Part shown: positions 9,303 to 18,473 of the stretch, in pieces
Layout of the letters: every line of letters starts with the position of its first letter
Numbering within the stretch: position 1 is the stretch's first letter
From: Bacteroidia bacterium
GTDB taxonomy: Bacteria; Bacteroidota; Bacteroidia; Flavobacteriales_E; Vicingaceae
Reading direction: 5' to 3'
NCBI GenBank assembly: GCA_030429925.1
Contig: JAUIGQ010000004.1
Coordinates: 1-48,851, forward strand
Length of the DNA stretch: 48,851 bases
Notes under the pieces: generated by a model
What the model was told of the DNA's origin: nothing
Database searches by the model: none
Seen by the model: only the letters and a program-made list of their open reading frames with translations
Translations under genes and position numbers: made by a program

Positions 9303-9515
9303 TCAAGATTCTTTGGAAGTATTGTATAGTTTTTTCCCACCATATGCTGCTCCAGCAAGCAATAGCCAAGATAAGCCTCCGTCAATAGGAACACAAGGAG
9401 GGGGAAAACAATTAGGCAATCCATCACCTCCTCCACCCGGGTCTGGCGGTTGAGCAATTAGGCTAGTAGTGCTAAGAAGCAAGGTAAAAAAGAGTAAGCT
9501 AAATAACTTCTTCAT
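9303..9515 (-). CDS. PID-CTERM exosortase substrate, mini-protein
   Basis: A 70-residue precursor beginning at the ATG at 9515 (a TTG lies four codons earlier). It has three parts: a signal peptide (MKKLFSLLFFTLLLSTTSLIA, about residues 1-21), a linker of only ~20 residues rich in Pro and Gly with two cysteines (Cys36 and Cys41 in CFPPPC), and a tripartite sorting tail. The tail has PIDGG at 43-47, a hydrophobic helix at 48-59 and a basic GGKKLYN end. That is the architecture of PID-CTERM sorting signals. If it is cut at the PID motif, the mature product would be a tiny anchored peptide. TATATTTG at 9539-9546 on the minus strand may give it its own promoter. It sits upstream of the sortase genes in the same operon. 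Confidence 0.85.
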   Translation of the reverse strand: MKKLFSLLFFTLLLSTTSLIAQPPDPGGGGDGLPNCFPPPCVPIDGGLSWLLLAGAAYGGKKLYNTSKES

Positions 9516-9538
9516 TGTAGATCTCAATTCTGCAGGTG

Positions 9539-9546
9539 CAAATATA
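9539..9546 (-). promoter_or_regulatory. Candidate -7 element for the PID-CTERM/exosortase operon
   Basis: TATATTTG on the minus strand is a perfect match to the Bacteroidota -7 consensus TAnnTTTG, 23 bases before the ATG at 9515. No TTG lies at the expected 17-23 base spacing upstream, so support is half of a promoter. Confidence 0.4.
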
Positions 9547-9557
9547 TCTGAATTACT

Positions 9558-12500
9558 TTACAGTTTCACAGTTTTGTTAAGTATTTCATCCTCAGATATA
9601 ATCTGAATCAAATAAATACCATTTAATTCTTGCAATTGATTCAATTGCAACGTTCCACTTTTTTCTAGGCTGAATCGAGAAGGGGAAATAACTTCTTGCC
9701 CTGAAAGATTGTACACTCTAACTTCTGTCTGATGCTGATAGTCAGATTTGAAGCTATAATCTAGCCACCAACCATTTGTATTTGAACGCAATTCAAATAC
9801 TTGATCTAGCTGTTGGCTGTATGAATCTGATGATTCCCCGTCCAGAGTTTTTTGACAGCTCTGATAATCTTTACTCACAATGAGTTCAAATCTTTTGAAC
9901 TCACCTTCTTGAGAAGTAAAGGAGTAGGTTGGCTCAACTGAAAGATCGATAAGCGTATTTTCTACTTTATCTTTTAGGTAGATACAATCGTAATTGTCAT
10001 AAACTGCAGTAAGATCACTTGCTTCAATAATGTAATCTGATTCTTTACCACTCTTCAATTCAAGAGGTATAATTTGTGTCAGATCCATATTATTTGTGCT
10101 GAAGGCGATCAAATCTTCTTCACTATTGTCGGCTTGTGAAGTTAGAGCTGGAACTTCCTTGATTGGACTGGGAAGATATTTAGCGTCAAATTCATCATAG
10201 GTCCTCAATGCATGTGGTGAAAATCTAACCAAAAGATCTTGATTTAGAGCACTGCCACTCTCTCTAATATTCAAATGAAAGGTGTTTCTTTTGACATTTG
10301 ATCTTCTAAGGAAAGCTGATCCATGTGATTCTGATTTGTCAGACTCTTGGAAGGTAAATAGATCACTTCCGGGAGTGTCTTTCTCAACCCAGAAACCTTG
10401 TGAAGGAGCAATTAAGGTATTCGTTCCAAATGAAAAGACATTATAGGCACCGGTGCTACTATTGTAGATGTAAAAATCGGAATCGATATTGGTTTGATCC
10501 AAATTGTCGAAATCTATGAAACAGTGATAAGGGTTTCCAACAAGGTTCCAAGCACCTACTCCTCCCTCTAAAGTGACGGCTACATCACCTGATCCTGGAG
10601 TACCTTCGTATGCTAAAGTTGTGTCATTAAATGTAGATAAGGTAGTTGCCAAGTACAGCTCGTATCCAACCCCTTGTGTCATCACATCATTAATGTCGTC
10701 AATGGTATCGTGCTTACCAAGGGCTGCATTATAGGCATAGACAGAATAGAAGATTCCACCTCCGCCAACTGTAGCATTTCCATCTGCTCCGCCAGTCAAA
10801 CCACTTAGATAAAGTTCATCATCTAGTTGAGCAAAAGTAGCTCCTTCTATAGGTGAACTGAAATTACCATAGTTAGCATTTCTAGTGCTAATATGTCTCT
10901 GCAAGATAAGCTCCCCTGTAAAAGGACTGTTGATGGAAGGCAAGATTTGAGAAATGGTGCTAGCATCAGAGGTCATGGTAGTAGAATTTGTACCTGAAAC
11001 ATCCAATCCGCCATTGCTAATTTGAAGATTGTTATCAATTTCCCAATCTCCTGTTGTTAAGATCAAAGGATCTGTGCAGTTGACATAAAGATTATGGAGT
11101 TCAACTGTTGATCCGGTTGAATTAGTAAAAGTTTGCTGGAAAGTAGTAGATACAGCAGCAATCGTACCGCTTCCTTTATTAAAAGTGGATGATAGAGTAA
11201 AGTCTCCACCCAGAGAAAGTGTATCTGAACCACTGAAGGTTAAACTTCCACTGCTTAAAACAAGATCATCTGCTGCTGCATTGGCATCAATGGTAACATT
11301 GTGATCAATTTGAACATTGTTTTCACTAGTTGGAATGCAATTACAATCCCAGGTAGCTGCAACATCCCAATCACCGTCATCATCTGATTTGATGTCACCA
11401 ACTTTTTCTCCTAGAGTAAAAACTGTTGCATTGGAAACATCTAACCCATTAAATGTAACTGTAAGACTTCCAATATCAACACTTGATGCATTTACAATAG
11501 TAGTCCCACCATTAGCAAAATTACCATCTGTATCAATTAGTAATACGTAGTTGTTTGGGTTGGATCCCGGTAAAGCAGCCCCGTCAAAATCAACTACCAG
11601 ATCAATGGTTCCAACATTTCCAGTTTCATCAAATGCCCAAGTCCTATTCCATCTTTGAGTAATGCCGGTAGGTACCGAAGTGCTGGCTCCAAAATTCCCA
11701 TTGTTGTGACCTACTAATAGATATTCACCATTACCTAAGCCTGAAGGGTTGCTAAAAGTTATTCTGCCATCATTGTCTGCAGATGTCTGATTTCCATCAG
11801 CTTCTTGACCTATTCCGAAAACATCATGTCTGAAATTGGTCTTAAAACTGTATAGACCTTTCTCAGTAGTTTGACGATACTTGGCCCCCAAGTACTCAGC
11901 AACGATGTTCCTTTCTGCTGAATTAAGTAACTCATCAAAAACAACGATCTCTGCAACTTGTCCATCCAAGTGTAAATCGTAATTACCTGGAGTAAGTGCT
12001 CTTGCTCCTAAAACGGAAGAATTTAAATTATACAAGCTATTTCTAGTAGTAAATCCTGTTTTGGAAGAAGTATAAATTCTTTGAGTAGCTCCTGCAGGAC
12101 CTCCTTCATCAGTGTAGATGAATAAACTATATGTGTTATTTGTTCTGCTCAATACATAAGGTTTCCATGGACTACTAGATCCAGTTCCAACGTGACCACT
12201 TCTGGTAAGAATAATATTTGAATCTGTTTGAAAGGCAATCTCATAAGCTGGAGAATTACTTGAAAATACCATAAAGGCCGAAATCTCTCCAGATTGAATA
12301 TTAGTGGCAAGATCTAGTGCAGTAGTAGCTCCGTCAAATTCTACAGCAGGTTGTCCATTGACCTGACTAGTTCTAAAAATTGGACGAAAGCCCGGGGTTG
12401 CTTGACTGGCATCATTTGAATTTCCCGATCTATCAGGCCAAGTTGCAACAGGGTCGTTGTTTGTTAATCCAAGGTCATTGGCAGCTAGCCACACTTTTAC

Positions 12501-12590
12501 GTTTGCACTAGTTCCAACTCCTCCAGGGCCTTGCTGAGCAAAACCACTAAGAGAAAATAGGACTAGAAGGATAGATGTTAAAAATTTCAT
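9558..12590 (-). CDS. LamG-like T9SS type A surface protein
   Basis: A secreted protein of 1010 residues with a signal peptide (MKFLTSILLVLFSLSGFAQ). Residues ~30-245 look like a concanavalin/LamG-type domain: WLAANDLGLTNNDPVATWPD, GNSNDASQA, PAVEFDGATT and AEIVVFDELLNSAERN. The middle is rich in Thr, Ser, Asn and Gly beta-repeats with a CNCIPTSENNVQID segment, typical of large Bacteroidota adhesins. The C-terminus (VRVYNLSGQEV ... GIYLIQI ... LNKTVKL) is a T9SS type A sorting domain. LamG-like folds often bind carbohydrate, so adhesion or polysaccharide binding is the best guess. It precedes the PID-CTERM/exosortase genes on the same strand with a 42-base gap and may be cotranscribed. Confidence 0.82.
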   Translation of the reverse strand: MKFLTSILLVLFSLSGFAQQGPGGVGTSANVKVWLAANDLGLTNNDPVATWPDRSGNSNDASQATPGFRPIFRTSQVNGQPAVEFDGATTALDLATNIQSGEISAFMVFSSNSPAYEIAFQTDSNIILTRSGHVGTGSSSPWKPYVLSRTNNTYSLFIYTDEGGPAGATQRIYTSSKTGFTTRNSLYNLNSSVLGARALTPGNYDLHLDGQVAEIVVFDELLNSAERNIVAEYLGAKYRQTTEKGLYSFKTNFRHDVFGIGQEADGNQTSADNDGRITFSNPSGLGNGEYLLVGHNNGNFGASTSVPTGITQRWNRTWAFDETGNVGTIDLVVDFDGAALPGSNPNNYVLLIDTDGNFANGGTTIVNASSVDIGSLTVTFNGLDVSNATVFTLGEKVGDIKSDDDGDWDVAATWDCNCIPTSENNVQIDHNVTIDANAAADDLVLSSGSLTFSGSDTLSLGGDFTLSSTFNKGSGTIAAVSTTFQQTFTNSTGSTVELHNLYVNCTDPLILTTGDWEIDNNLQISNGGLDVSGTNSTTMTSDASTISQILPSINSPFTGELILQRHISTRNANYGNFSSPIEGATFAQLDDELYLSGLTGGADGNATVGGGGIFYSVYAYNAALGKHDTIDDINDVMTQGVGYELYLATTLSTFNDTTLAYEGTPGSGDVAVTLEGGVGAWNLVGNPYHCFIDFDNLDQTNIDSDFYIYNSSTGAYNVFSFGTNTLIAPSQGFWVEKDTPGSDLFTFQESDKSESHGSAFLRRSNVKRNTFHLNIRESGSALNQDLLVRFSPHALRTYDEFDAKYLPSPIKEVPALTSQADNSEEDLIAFSTNNMDLTQIIPLELKSGKESDYIIEASDLTAVYDNYDCIYLKDKVENTLIDLSVEPTYSFTSQEGEFKRFELIVSKDYQSCQKTLDGESSDSYSQQLDQVFELRSNTNGWWLDYSFKSDYQHQTEVRVYNLSGQEVISPSRFSLEKSGTLQLNQLQELNGIYLIQIISEDEILNKTVKL

Positions 12591-12632
12591 CTCAATTGGT
12601 TAAAATAGAATTACAATATACTCCCAAAAAGG

Positions 12633-12640
12633 CAAAAATA
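12633..12640 (-). promoter_or_regulatory. Candidate -7 element for the LamG-like T9SS gene
   Basis: TATTTTTG on the minus strand matches TAnnTTTG exactly, 42 bases upstream of the ATG at 12590. A TTTG (12653-12656) lies only 12 bases further upstream, shorter than the usual spacing, so the -33 element is uncertain. The rest of the 294-base divergent gap (12591-12884) is AT-rich. It holds only a weak hairpin at 12770-12786 and no clear promoter for the kinase gene; TTTCTTTG at 12854-12861 has one mismatch. Confidence 0.4.
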
Positions 12641-12884
12641 TTGAAATGACTTCAAATAATGGTGTTTTTACCTTATTTCTTTATTAAGATTCTCTCAATA
12701 AATCTCATTGAACAAGAGATATTTATGCTACGGAATTACTTTTATTATGTTTCAACTTACTGATTTTTTATAAAGAGCCTCTTTATTGAATGTCCGGTTA
12801 TAAACTATATTGTTATAATTCAGGCATAATTACAGCCAATTAAAAAGGTTTAGTTTCTTTGCAAGTCCATAAATATATTTCAAT

Positions 12885-15236
12885 TTGAGCCAGAAGCCTT
12901 TTCAAATAGATAGTAAGGAACTAATACCATATCTCATTAGGTATTGGTACCTTATAGTGATTGGACTTTCGATCGGGATCACCTATGCCTACTTCCAAGT
13001 TAGATATACTCCTTCAACCTATAGAGTTGATTCAAGAATGTTAGTTAAAGACGAATATTCATCTTGGGGACAAGAATACTTTCTTCCCGGAATGGAGTTG
13101 GTTAGCAGTAGAAATAGGTTGGTGAATGAAATTGGCATTATTAGGTCATTTCCATTAATGCTTAGAGTAGCCAATTCATTGGATTGGAATATTTCTTACC
13201 ACAAGATCGGTGACATCAAGACCACTGAAATGTATCCGGATAGGGATTTCATAGTTGAGCCTTTAGATAAATGGCAGAGTCAGGCTACCTATTACCTTCA
13301 ATTTGAAGATCGACATACTTTTAGGATTTCCAGAGATAAGGATAGCTTGGGTCAAAGACCTCTTCAGAAAGTAGGCGATAGGATTATTTACGGTGCAGAT
13401 ACTTTTAAGCTCGCTAAATCAATATCGGCCATTAGTATTAATGACAAGTATTCTTTTAAATTCAACAGAAGTGATATTTGGGCAAGGTATTTCCAATCGT
13501 CCCTAGGAATTAGTGTTGAAAATCAGGAATCTTCGATTTTACAGCTATCACACAATGGTCAATCCCCGGCCAAATCCATTGATTTTTTGAATGCCCTTAT
13601 GAATAATTACATAGATTGGGGTGTAGAGCAAAACAATCAGATTGCTCAAAATACAATTGACTTTGTTGACAAACAATTGAGGGTGATCGCAGACTCCTTG
13701 ATCATCACTGAATTTCGTTTGGAGAAATTTCAGAAAAACAATTTCAAGGAAAGAATATATGTAGGTGATGAAGAGCTGATCAGTGGAAAAGCATCCAACC
13801 TTGAGGAAGTAATAAGGTTGGAGGAAGAGTTGACAAAAAGAGGAGTTCAAAAGGAATACTATTCAGCCTTAATGAAAACTCTGAAAGAGAAGGATTTTAC
13901 GGCTTTTCCTTCAGCTGCAGTCTTTGGTTTTGTCGATCCAAACATCGATATGATGATCGAAAACCTGATGGTGGCCCTTAAGGATAAGAACGAAGCATCT
14001 TCTAGCCTTAAGTCAGAGAGTAGCTATTCTCAAAGATTAGGAGAAGAAGTAAACGAAAGGAAAGAGGCTTTGTATAAAACTGCAGATGCCAATAGAGAGA
14101 AAGTAAAAGAGCTGATAGATTCACTTAGAAATAGGTTGAAGTTTGAAGAAGAAAAAGTGCTTCAAATTCCTCAAGAGCAAAGACAATACTTTAACCTAAA
14201 GAGGGAGAATAAACTTTTGAGTGACCTCTATACTTTCTTGTTAAATAAGAGATCAGAAGCAAGTATAGCCAAGGCGTCTAATTTGCCTAAAGCTCAAGTT
14301 CTAGATTTTGCAGATGCCTATAGGGTTCATTATTTAGGTCCCAAAAAATCAAATATTTATGTGTTATCCATCTTTTTAGGTCTATTTATTCCATCGGCAA
14401 TCATCCTATTTTTATACCTTTTAAATAATAAGATTGTCAATCCTTCTGATCTGGAGAAGATCACCAGTATACCTTTGATCGGTTCTGTTGGATTCAAGAA
14501 GAAGATCGACAATAATTTAGTGGTTTCTACCAACTTGAAGTCAGTTCTTGCAGAATCATACAGAAGTATTCGAACGAACTTGAACTTCATGACGGAAGGA
14601 AATGATAAGGTGAAGATCCTTGTTACCTCTTCCATTAGTGGTGAAGGTAAGACCTTTACTTCTATCAACCTTGCAGCCATCTATGCTGCCAGCGGAAAAA
14701 GAACGATCTTGATTGGCGCAGACCTCCGAAAACCAAAAATCTTCAATGATTTTGGCCTGAGCAATGAGTTTGGATTAACCAACTTTTTAATTGGCACTGA
14801 AGAGCTTTCCAAGATAATTCAGCATACTTCAGTTGAAGGCTTGGATCTGATATCGGCTGGCCCCATTCCTCCAAACCCTGCTGAGCTTCTTGAGAACGAG
14901 CGACTGGATGAACTCATGCAAAAATTGGAGAAGTTGTACGATGCCATTATAATTGACTCACCCCCTCTCGGCCTTGTTACCGATGCACTTCTATTGAAAA
15001 AACACGCTGATGTTGCTGTCTACATTGTAAGACATAATTACACCAAGAAACAGCATCTACAAAATGTTTCTAAATTATACGAGGACAAGGTCATTAATAA
15101 ACTGGCAATTGTTGTGAATGCCGTAGAGAACAAAAGAGGTATTTCTGCCTATTCTTATGGAAATTATGGAGCCTATGGTTACGGCTATGGTTACGGCTAT
15201 GGCTATGGTTACTACACTGAAGATTCAAATGACTGA
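12885..15236 (+). CDS. wzc: Wzc-type polysaccharide co-polymerase / tyrosine autokinase
   Basis: An inner-membrane protein of 783 residues that controls chain length and export of exopolysaccharide. It starts at TTG 12885: an in-frame TAA lies at 12870-12872 and no ATG exists before the conserved N-terminus. Residues ~15-37 are the first transmembrane helix, followed by a Wzz-type periplasmic domain with long coiled coils (~230-460), a second helix near 485-506 and a cytoplasmic BY-kinase domain. The kinase has Walker A SSISGEGKTF (~583), Walker A' GADLRKPK (~609) and Walker B AIIIDSPP (~686). The tail is a tyrosine cluster, alternating Tyr and Gly, the autophosphorylation site type. It is the first gene of the cluster and its stop is six bases from the flippase start. 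Confidence 0.93.
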   Translation: MSQKPFQIDSKELIPYLIRYWYLIVIGLSIGITYAYFQVRYTPSTYRVDSRMLVKDEYSSWGQEYFLPGMELVSSRNRLVNEIGIIRSFPLMLRVANSLDWNISYHKIGDIKTTEMYPDRDFIVEPLDKWQSQATYYLQFEDRHTFRISRDKDSLGQRPLQKVGDRIIYGADTFKLAKSISAISINDKYSFKFNRSDIWARYFQSSLGISVENQESSILQLSHNGQSPAKSIDFLNALMNNYIDWGVEQNNQIAQNTIDFVDKQLRVIADSLIITEFRLEKFQKNNFKERIYVGDEELISGKASNLEEVIRLEEELTKRGVQKEYYSALMKTLKEKDFTAFPSAAVFGFVDPNIDMMIENLMVALKDKNEASSSLKSESSYSQRLGEEVNERKEALYKTADANREKVKELIDSLRNRLKFEEEKVLQIPQEQRQYFNLKRENKLLSDLYTFLLNKRSEASIAKASNLPKAQVLDFADAYRVHYLGPKKSNIYVLSIFLGLFIPSAIILFLYLLNNKIVNPSDLEKITSIPLIGSVGFKKKIDNNLVVSTNLKSVLAESYRSIRTNLNFMTEGNDKVKILVTSSISGEGKTFTSINLAAIYAASGKRTILIGADLRKPKIFNDFGLSNEFGLTNFLIGTEELSKIIQHTSVEGLDLISAGPIPPNPAELLENERLDELMQKLEKLYDAIIIDSPPLGLVTDALLLKKHADVAVYIVRHNYTKKQHLQNVSKLYEDKVINKLAIVVNAVENKRGISAYSYGNYGAYGYGYGYGYGYGYYTEDSND
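15174..15212 (+). repeat. Short in-frame repeat encoding the Tyr-Gly tail
   Basis: Two exact copies of the 12-base unit TATGGTTACGGC followed by a degenerate partial copy encode the Gly-Tyr-Gly-Tyr run at the C-terminus of the kinase. Length change by whole units would alter the number of phosphorylatable tyrosines without breaking the frame. Confidence 0.75.
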
Positions 15237-15242
15237 TCGAGA

Positions 15243-16679
15243 TTGAATTCTTTAAAGACTAAATCCTCTCTTGCATTTTTATGGGACTTTGGCGGAATAC
15301 TAGCCAATCGAGGTAGTGGTTTCATTATTTCTATCTTTTTGGCCAGAATTCTTAGTCCGGAAGATTTTGGATTAGTAGGTATGTCAGTTGCCTTCATCTA
15401 TATAACCCAAGCATTTGTAGATGCCGGTTTCACCTCTGCACTCATCCAGAATAAAGAGAATTCATCCTTAACCTATTCTTCTGTCTTTTTCATCAATTTG
15501 ATATTAGGAATTATAGTGACGGCAATATTCGTTTTAACGGCCCCTTATATTGGAAGTTTTTATAATGAGCCCAGAGTGGCCACAATTATTCAAATACTAT
15601 CTCTAACCTTTATCATTAATTCTTTCAACCAAGTGCAAATTGCCATTCTCTCAAGAAACCTAAATTTCAAGGCCTTGACCATCAGAGAAGTAATTGCCTC
15701 ATCTACCTCTGGTATTGTTGCAATCATCGCGGCCTTTCAAGGTTTTGGAGTATATGCCTTGGTTGTACAAACACTTCTTGCGGCAATCATTAGAACCATT
15801 TTAATATGGGGAATTTCAGATTGGAGACCCTCATTTGCTTTTTCAATGGGGGAAGTGAAAAAGCTCTTTAGTTTTAGTTCTTATGTTTTCATAGATAGAG
15901 TAGTATCACAAACCTTTAGCAAACTGGATGTGATCCTGATCGGAAAGGTTTTTTCTCCAGCAACACTTGGCTTTTATTCAAGAGCTGTTTCACTCAAAGA
16001 TCAAGTGACTTTATATTCCAGCTCTAGCATCAATCGAGTTTTTTACCCGGTTCTTTCATCATTGCAAGATGAGAAGGGCCAGTATGAAAGAGTCTACTAC
16101 AAACTGATCTCAGTAGTGACCTCAGTTTCCTTCTTTATGACAGGCGTTTTGTTGATCCTCGGTGAACCGATCATTATCGGCCTGTTTGGCAGCAAATGGG
16201 CGCCTTCTGTTCCATTGTTTGAGATATTGGTCTTAGGTGTATGTATCTTTCCATTGAATGTGATGATGGTCAATGCTCTAATGAGCAAGGGCAAATCGAA
16301 GGAGAATTTCTTGATAGGGCTGGTCAGAAAGCTAATTAGATTGATTCCGCTCTTTATAGCCTTCTACTATGGACTGATTGAATTTACCATTGCTGAAGTG
16401 CTGATTAGCTATTTAGTTACTTTGCTCAATATTTATTTCCTCAAGAGGATAGTTCATTTATCGGTGAAAGTACATTTATATAAAATTTTCGAAGGGATGA
16501 TCCTTTTTTTGCCCTTGGCTTTGATCTACTATTTCTTTGAAGTTGAATCAGTATTGTCAAGAATGATCATGGTTTCCATTTTTGTGAGCTTAACAGTAGC
16601 TTACAATTGGATCTTCAAATCTGAGTTATTCTTATTTACAGCAGAAAAGCTAAATAATTATAGGAGAAGAAGAGGATGA
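15243..16679 (+). CDS. Wzx-like polysaccharide flippase
   Basis: A 478-residue polytopic membrane protein of the MATE-like flippase superfamily. It would move the lipid-linked repeat unit to the periplasmic face. The N-terminus is typical: SSLAFLWDFGGILANRGSGFIISIFLARILSPEDFGLVGM-type sequence, with DAGFTSALIQ, ARNLNF-like SRNLNFKALTIRE and a later FGSKWAPSVPLFEIL. About 12 hydrophobic helices can be counted. The start is TTG at 15243; the upstream in-frame codons are TCG AGA, preceded by the TGA of the kinase gene, so no other start is possible nearby. The two genes share a reading frame. Its own stop overlaps the next ATG (ATGA). Confidence 0.88.
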   Translation: MNSLKTKSSLAFLWDFGGILANRGSGFIISIFLARILSPEDFGLVGMSVAFIYITQAFVDAGFTSALIQNKENSSLTYSSVFFINLILGIIVTAIFVLTAPYIGSFYNEPRVATIIQILSLTFIINSFNQVQIAILSRNLNFKALTIREVIASSTSGIVAIIAAFQGFGVYALVVQTLLAAIIRTILIWGISDWRPSFAFSMGEVKKLFSFSSYVFIDRVVSQTFSKLDVILIGKVFSPATLGFYSRAVSLKDQVTLYSSSSINRVFYPVLSSLQDEKGQYERVYYKLISVVTSVSFFMTGVLLILGEPIIIGLFGSKWAPSVPLFEILVLGVCIFPLNVMMVNALMSKGKSKENFLIGLVRKLIRLIPLFIAFYYGLIEFTIAEVLISYLVTLLNIYFLKRIVHLSVKVHLYKIFEGMILFLPLALIYYFFEVESVLSRMIMVSIFVSLTVAYNWIFKSELFLFTAEKLNNYRRRRG

Positions 16680-17368
16680 GTATCAAGAAGTGGAAAGCAT
16701 TCTTAAGGAAGGAAGTTGTTTTACCTTTAAAAGCTAAGGGAAAACAAAAGATTTTTTGCATTGGATTCAATAAGACCGGCACAACTTCTCTAAAGAAGGC
16801 CATGTTAGACCTCGGTTATCAAGTAGGCAACCAAAGGGATGCAGAGCTTCTCTTACCAAATTATTTAGCTCAAGAATATCAAGGCATCATTAAGTATTGC
16901 AAATCTGCACAGTTCTTTCAAGACATTCCATTTAGTCTTCCGGAAACCTATAAGATATTGGAAGATAATTTTCCAAATTCAAAGTATATTCTAACCCTTA
17001 GAGATAGTCCTGAGCAATGGTATCATTCCCTCTGTAATTTTCACTCTAATTCCTTTTCAGAAGGCAAACTTCCCAATACTTATCAGCTGAAGAACATTGA
17101 TTATGTATACAAAGGATTTTTATGGGACTCAATGAATGCCATCACTCCTCTGGATGAAAATGATCCTTATAAGAAGGAACCATTGATCAGAGCCTATAAT
17201 GATCATATTGAAAATGTTCAGACCTTTTTCAAGTCTAAAGAAAAGTCATTACTTTCAATCAATCTAGCTGAGAAGGATAGCTACAAAAGATTAATAACAT
17301 TCCTTGAGGTTGATTCAGATGAAAGTGACTTCCCTTGGGAAAATAAAACAAAGAAAAAAGTAGATTGA
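16676..17368 (+). CDS. Sulfotransferase family protein 1
   Basis: 230 residues. KIFCIGFNKTGTTSLKKAML at ~26-45 is the 5'-phosphosulfate-binding loop of PAPS-dependent sulfotransferases, and YILTLRDSPEQWYHSL is the matching 3'-phosphate-binding region with Arg and Ser. These enzymes transfer sulfate from PAPS to a hydroxyl or amino group, here most likely on the repeat unit or polymer. The shape fits the short 'Sulfotransfer_4'-like branch rather than the heparan-type branch of the other three in the window. It starts at an ATGA overlap with the flippase stop, and the aminotransferase follows after one base. The acceptor is unknown. Confidence 0.8.
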   Translation: MSIKKWKAFLRKEVVLPLKAKGKQKIFCIGFNKTGTTSLKKAMLDLGYQVGNQRDAELLLPNYLAQEYQGIIKYCKSAQFFQDIPFSLPETYKILEDNFPNSKYILTLRDSPEQWYHSLCNFHSNSFSEGKLPNTYQLKNIDYVYKGFLWDSMNAITPLDENDPYKKEPLIRAYNDHIENVQTFFKSKEKSLLSINLAEKDSYKRLITFLEVDSDESDFPWENKTKKKVD

Positions 17369-17369
17369 A

Positions 17370-18473
17370 ATGATCCCGGTTACAAAACCATATATTCCGG
17401 ATATTTCCAAATATCAGCAGTATGTTGCCTCAATTCTGAAGCGAGAATGGCTAACGAATAACGGTCCAAATGTCTTGGAGTTTGAGCAAAGATTGAGAGA
17501 CTATCTGGATATAGAGAACCTTCTATTTGTAACCAACGGCACCATTGCTTTGCAGATAGCGATCAAGGCTCTAGAGCTAGAAGGGGAGGTTATTACTACA
17601 GCCTTTTCATACATCGCCACTACCAGCAGTCTTGTCTGGGAAGATTGCCAACCTGTTTTTGTAGATATAGACCCCAGAAGCCTAAATATTGATCCGAGCA
17701 AGATTGAAGCGGCAATTACCAACAAAACTACAGCGATCCTAGCAACACACTGTTTTGGAAATGCCTGTGAAATTGATGAGATTCAGAAGATTGCAGATAA
17801 ATTCGATCTAAAGGTGATCTACGATGCGGCTCATTGCTTTGGAACAAAGTACAAGGGAAAAAGTATCTTCCAGTTTGGAGACATTACTATTACCAGTCTT
17901 CATGCAACTAAACTGATGCACTCAATTGAAGGGGGTATTGTTTTTTGTTCCGATAGAAAAGTGCTGGATAAAGTAAGCTTTATGAGGAATTTTGGTCATG
18001 ATGGATATGAAGCTTTCAATGGGGTGGGAATCAATGGGAAGAATTCAGAATTTCACGCTGCTATGGGAATTTGTGTGCTAGATGATATTGAAGCAATTTT
18101 GGAGAGAAGAGCTTCCCAGAGCAAAATGTATGAAGAGTTATTACAATCATTCGAATTTGGATCTCAAAAAATAACGAATGACTGTGAATTCAATCACGCT
18201 TATTACCCAATTATCTTGAAGGATGAAGAACAATTGCTAAGGGTCAAAAGCGAACTTGAGAAAAATGAGATATACCCAAGAAGGTATTTTTATCCGCCAT
18301 TGAATAAACTTCAATACGTGAATTCTGCAACTTGTGAAATTGCCGAATCCATTTCATCCAGGATATTGTGTTTACCTCTTTACCATTCATTAAAAATCGA
18401 AGAGATCAAGTCAATCATAGATTTGATCCATGCTTCTATTAACACAAGCAGCAAAACCATTGAAGAAATATGA
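17370..18473 (+). CDS. DegT/DnrJ/EryC1/StrS-type sugar aminotransferase
   Basis: A PLP-dependent aminotransferase of 367 residues, normal for the family, that installs an amino group on a keto-sugar nucleotide. Visible hallmarks are the N-terminal IPVTKPYIPDI and REWLTNNGPNVLEFE, FVTNGTIALQIAIKAL, FVDIDPRSLNIDP, IYDAAHCFGTKYKGK, and the PLP-lysine region SLHATKLMHSIEGG with Lys at ~181. The next genes encode a methyltransferase and a NeuD-like acetyltransferase, so an N-acylated amino sugar is the likely product. Its stop overlaps the following ATG (ATGA). Which sugar is aminated cannot be told from sequence alone. Confidence 0.92.
   Translation: MIPVTKPYIPDISKYQQYVASILKREWLTNNGPNVLEFEQRLRDYLDIENLLFVTNGTIALQIAIKALELEGEVITTAFSYIATTSSLVWEDCQPVFVDIDPRSLNIDPSKIEAAITNKTTAILATHCFGNACEIDEIQKIADKFDLKVIYDAAHCFGTKYKGKSIFQFGDITITSLHATKLMHSIEGGIVFCSDRKVLDKVSFMRNFGHDGYEAFNGVGINGKNSEFHAAMGICVLDDIEAILERRASQSKMYEELLQSFEFGSQKITNDCEFNHAYYPIILKDEEQLLRVKSELEKNEIYPRRYFYPPLNKLQYVNSATCEIAESISSRILCLPLYHSLKIEEIKSIIDLIHASINTSSKTIEEI

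Noticed and set aside
9268-9369. Longer start for the zinc-ribbon methyltransferase (34 more residues)
   Set aside because: It would overlap the PID-CTERM gene by 67 bases and the added residues have no family resemblance; ATG 9267 is preferred.
12770-12786. Hairpin ATAAAGA-GCC-TCTTTAT as terminator
   Set aside because: Seven AT-rich pairs, not directly after a gene end; too weak to call.
14357-14680. Minus-strand open frame of 107 residues opposite the kinase domain
   Set aside because: It lies opposite conserved Walker-motif coding sequence, so it is a shadow frame.
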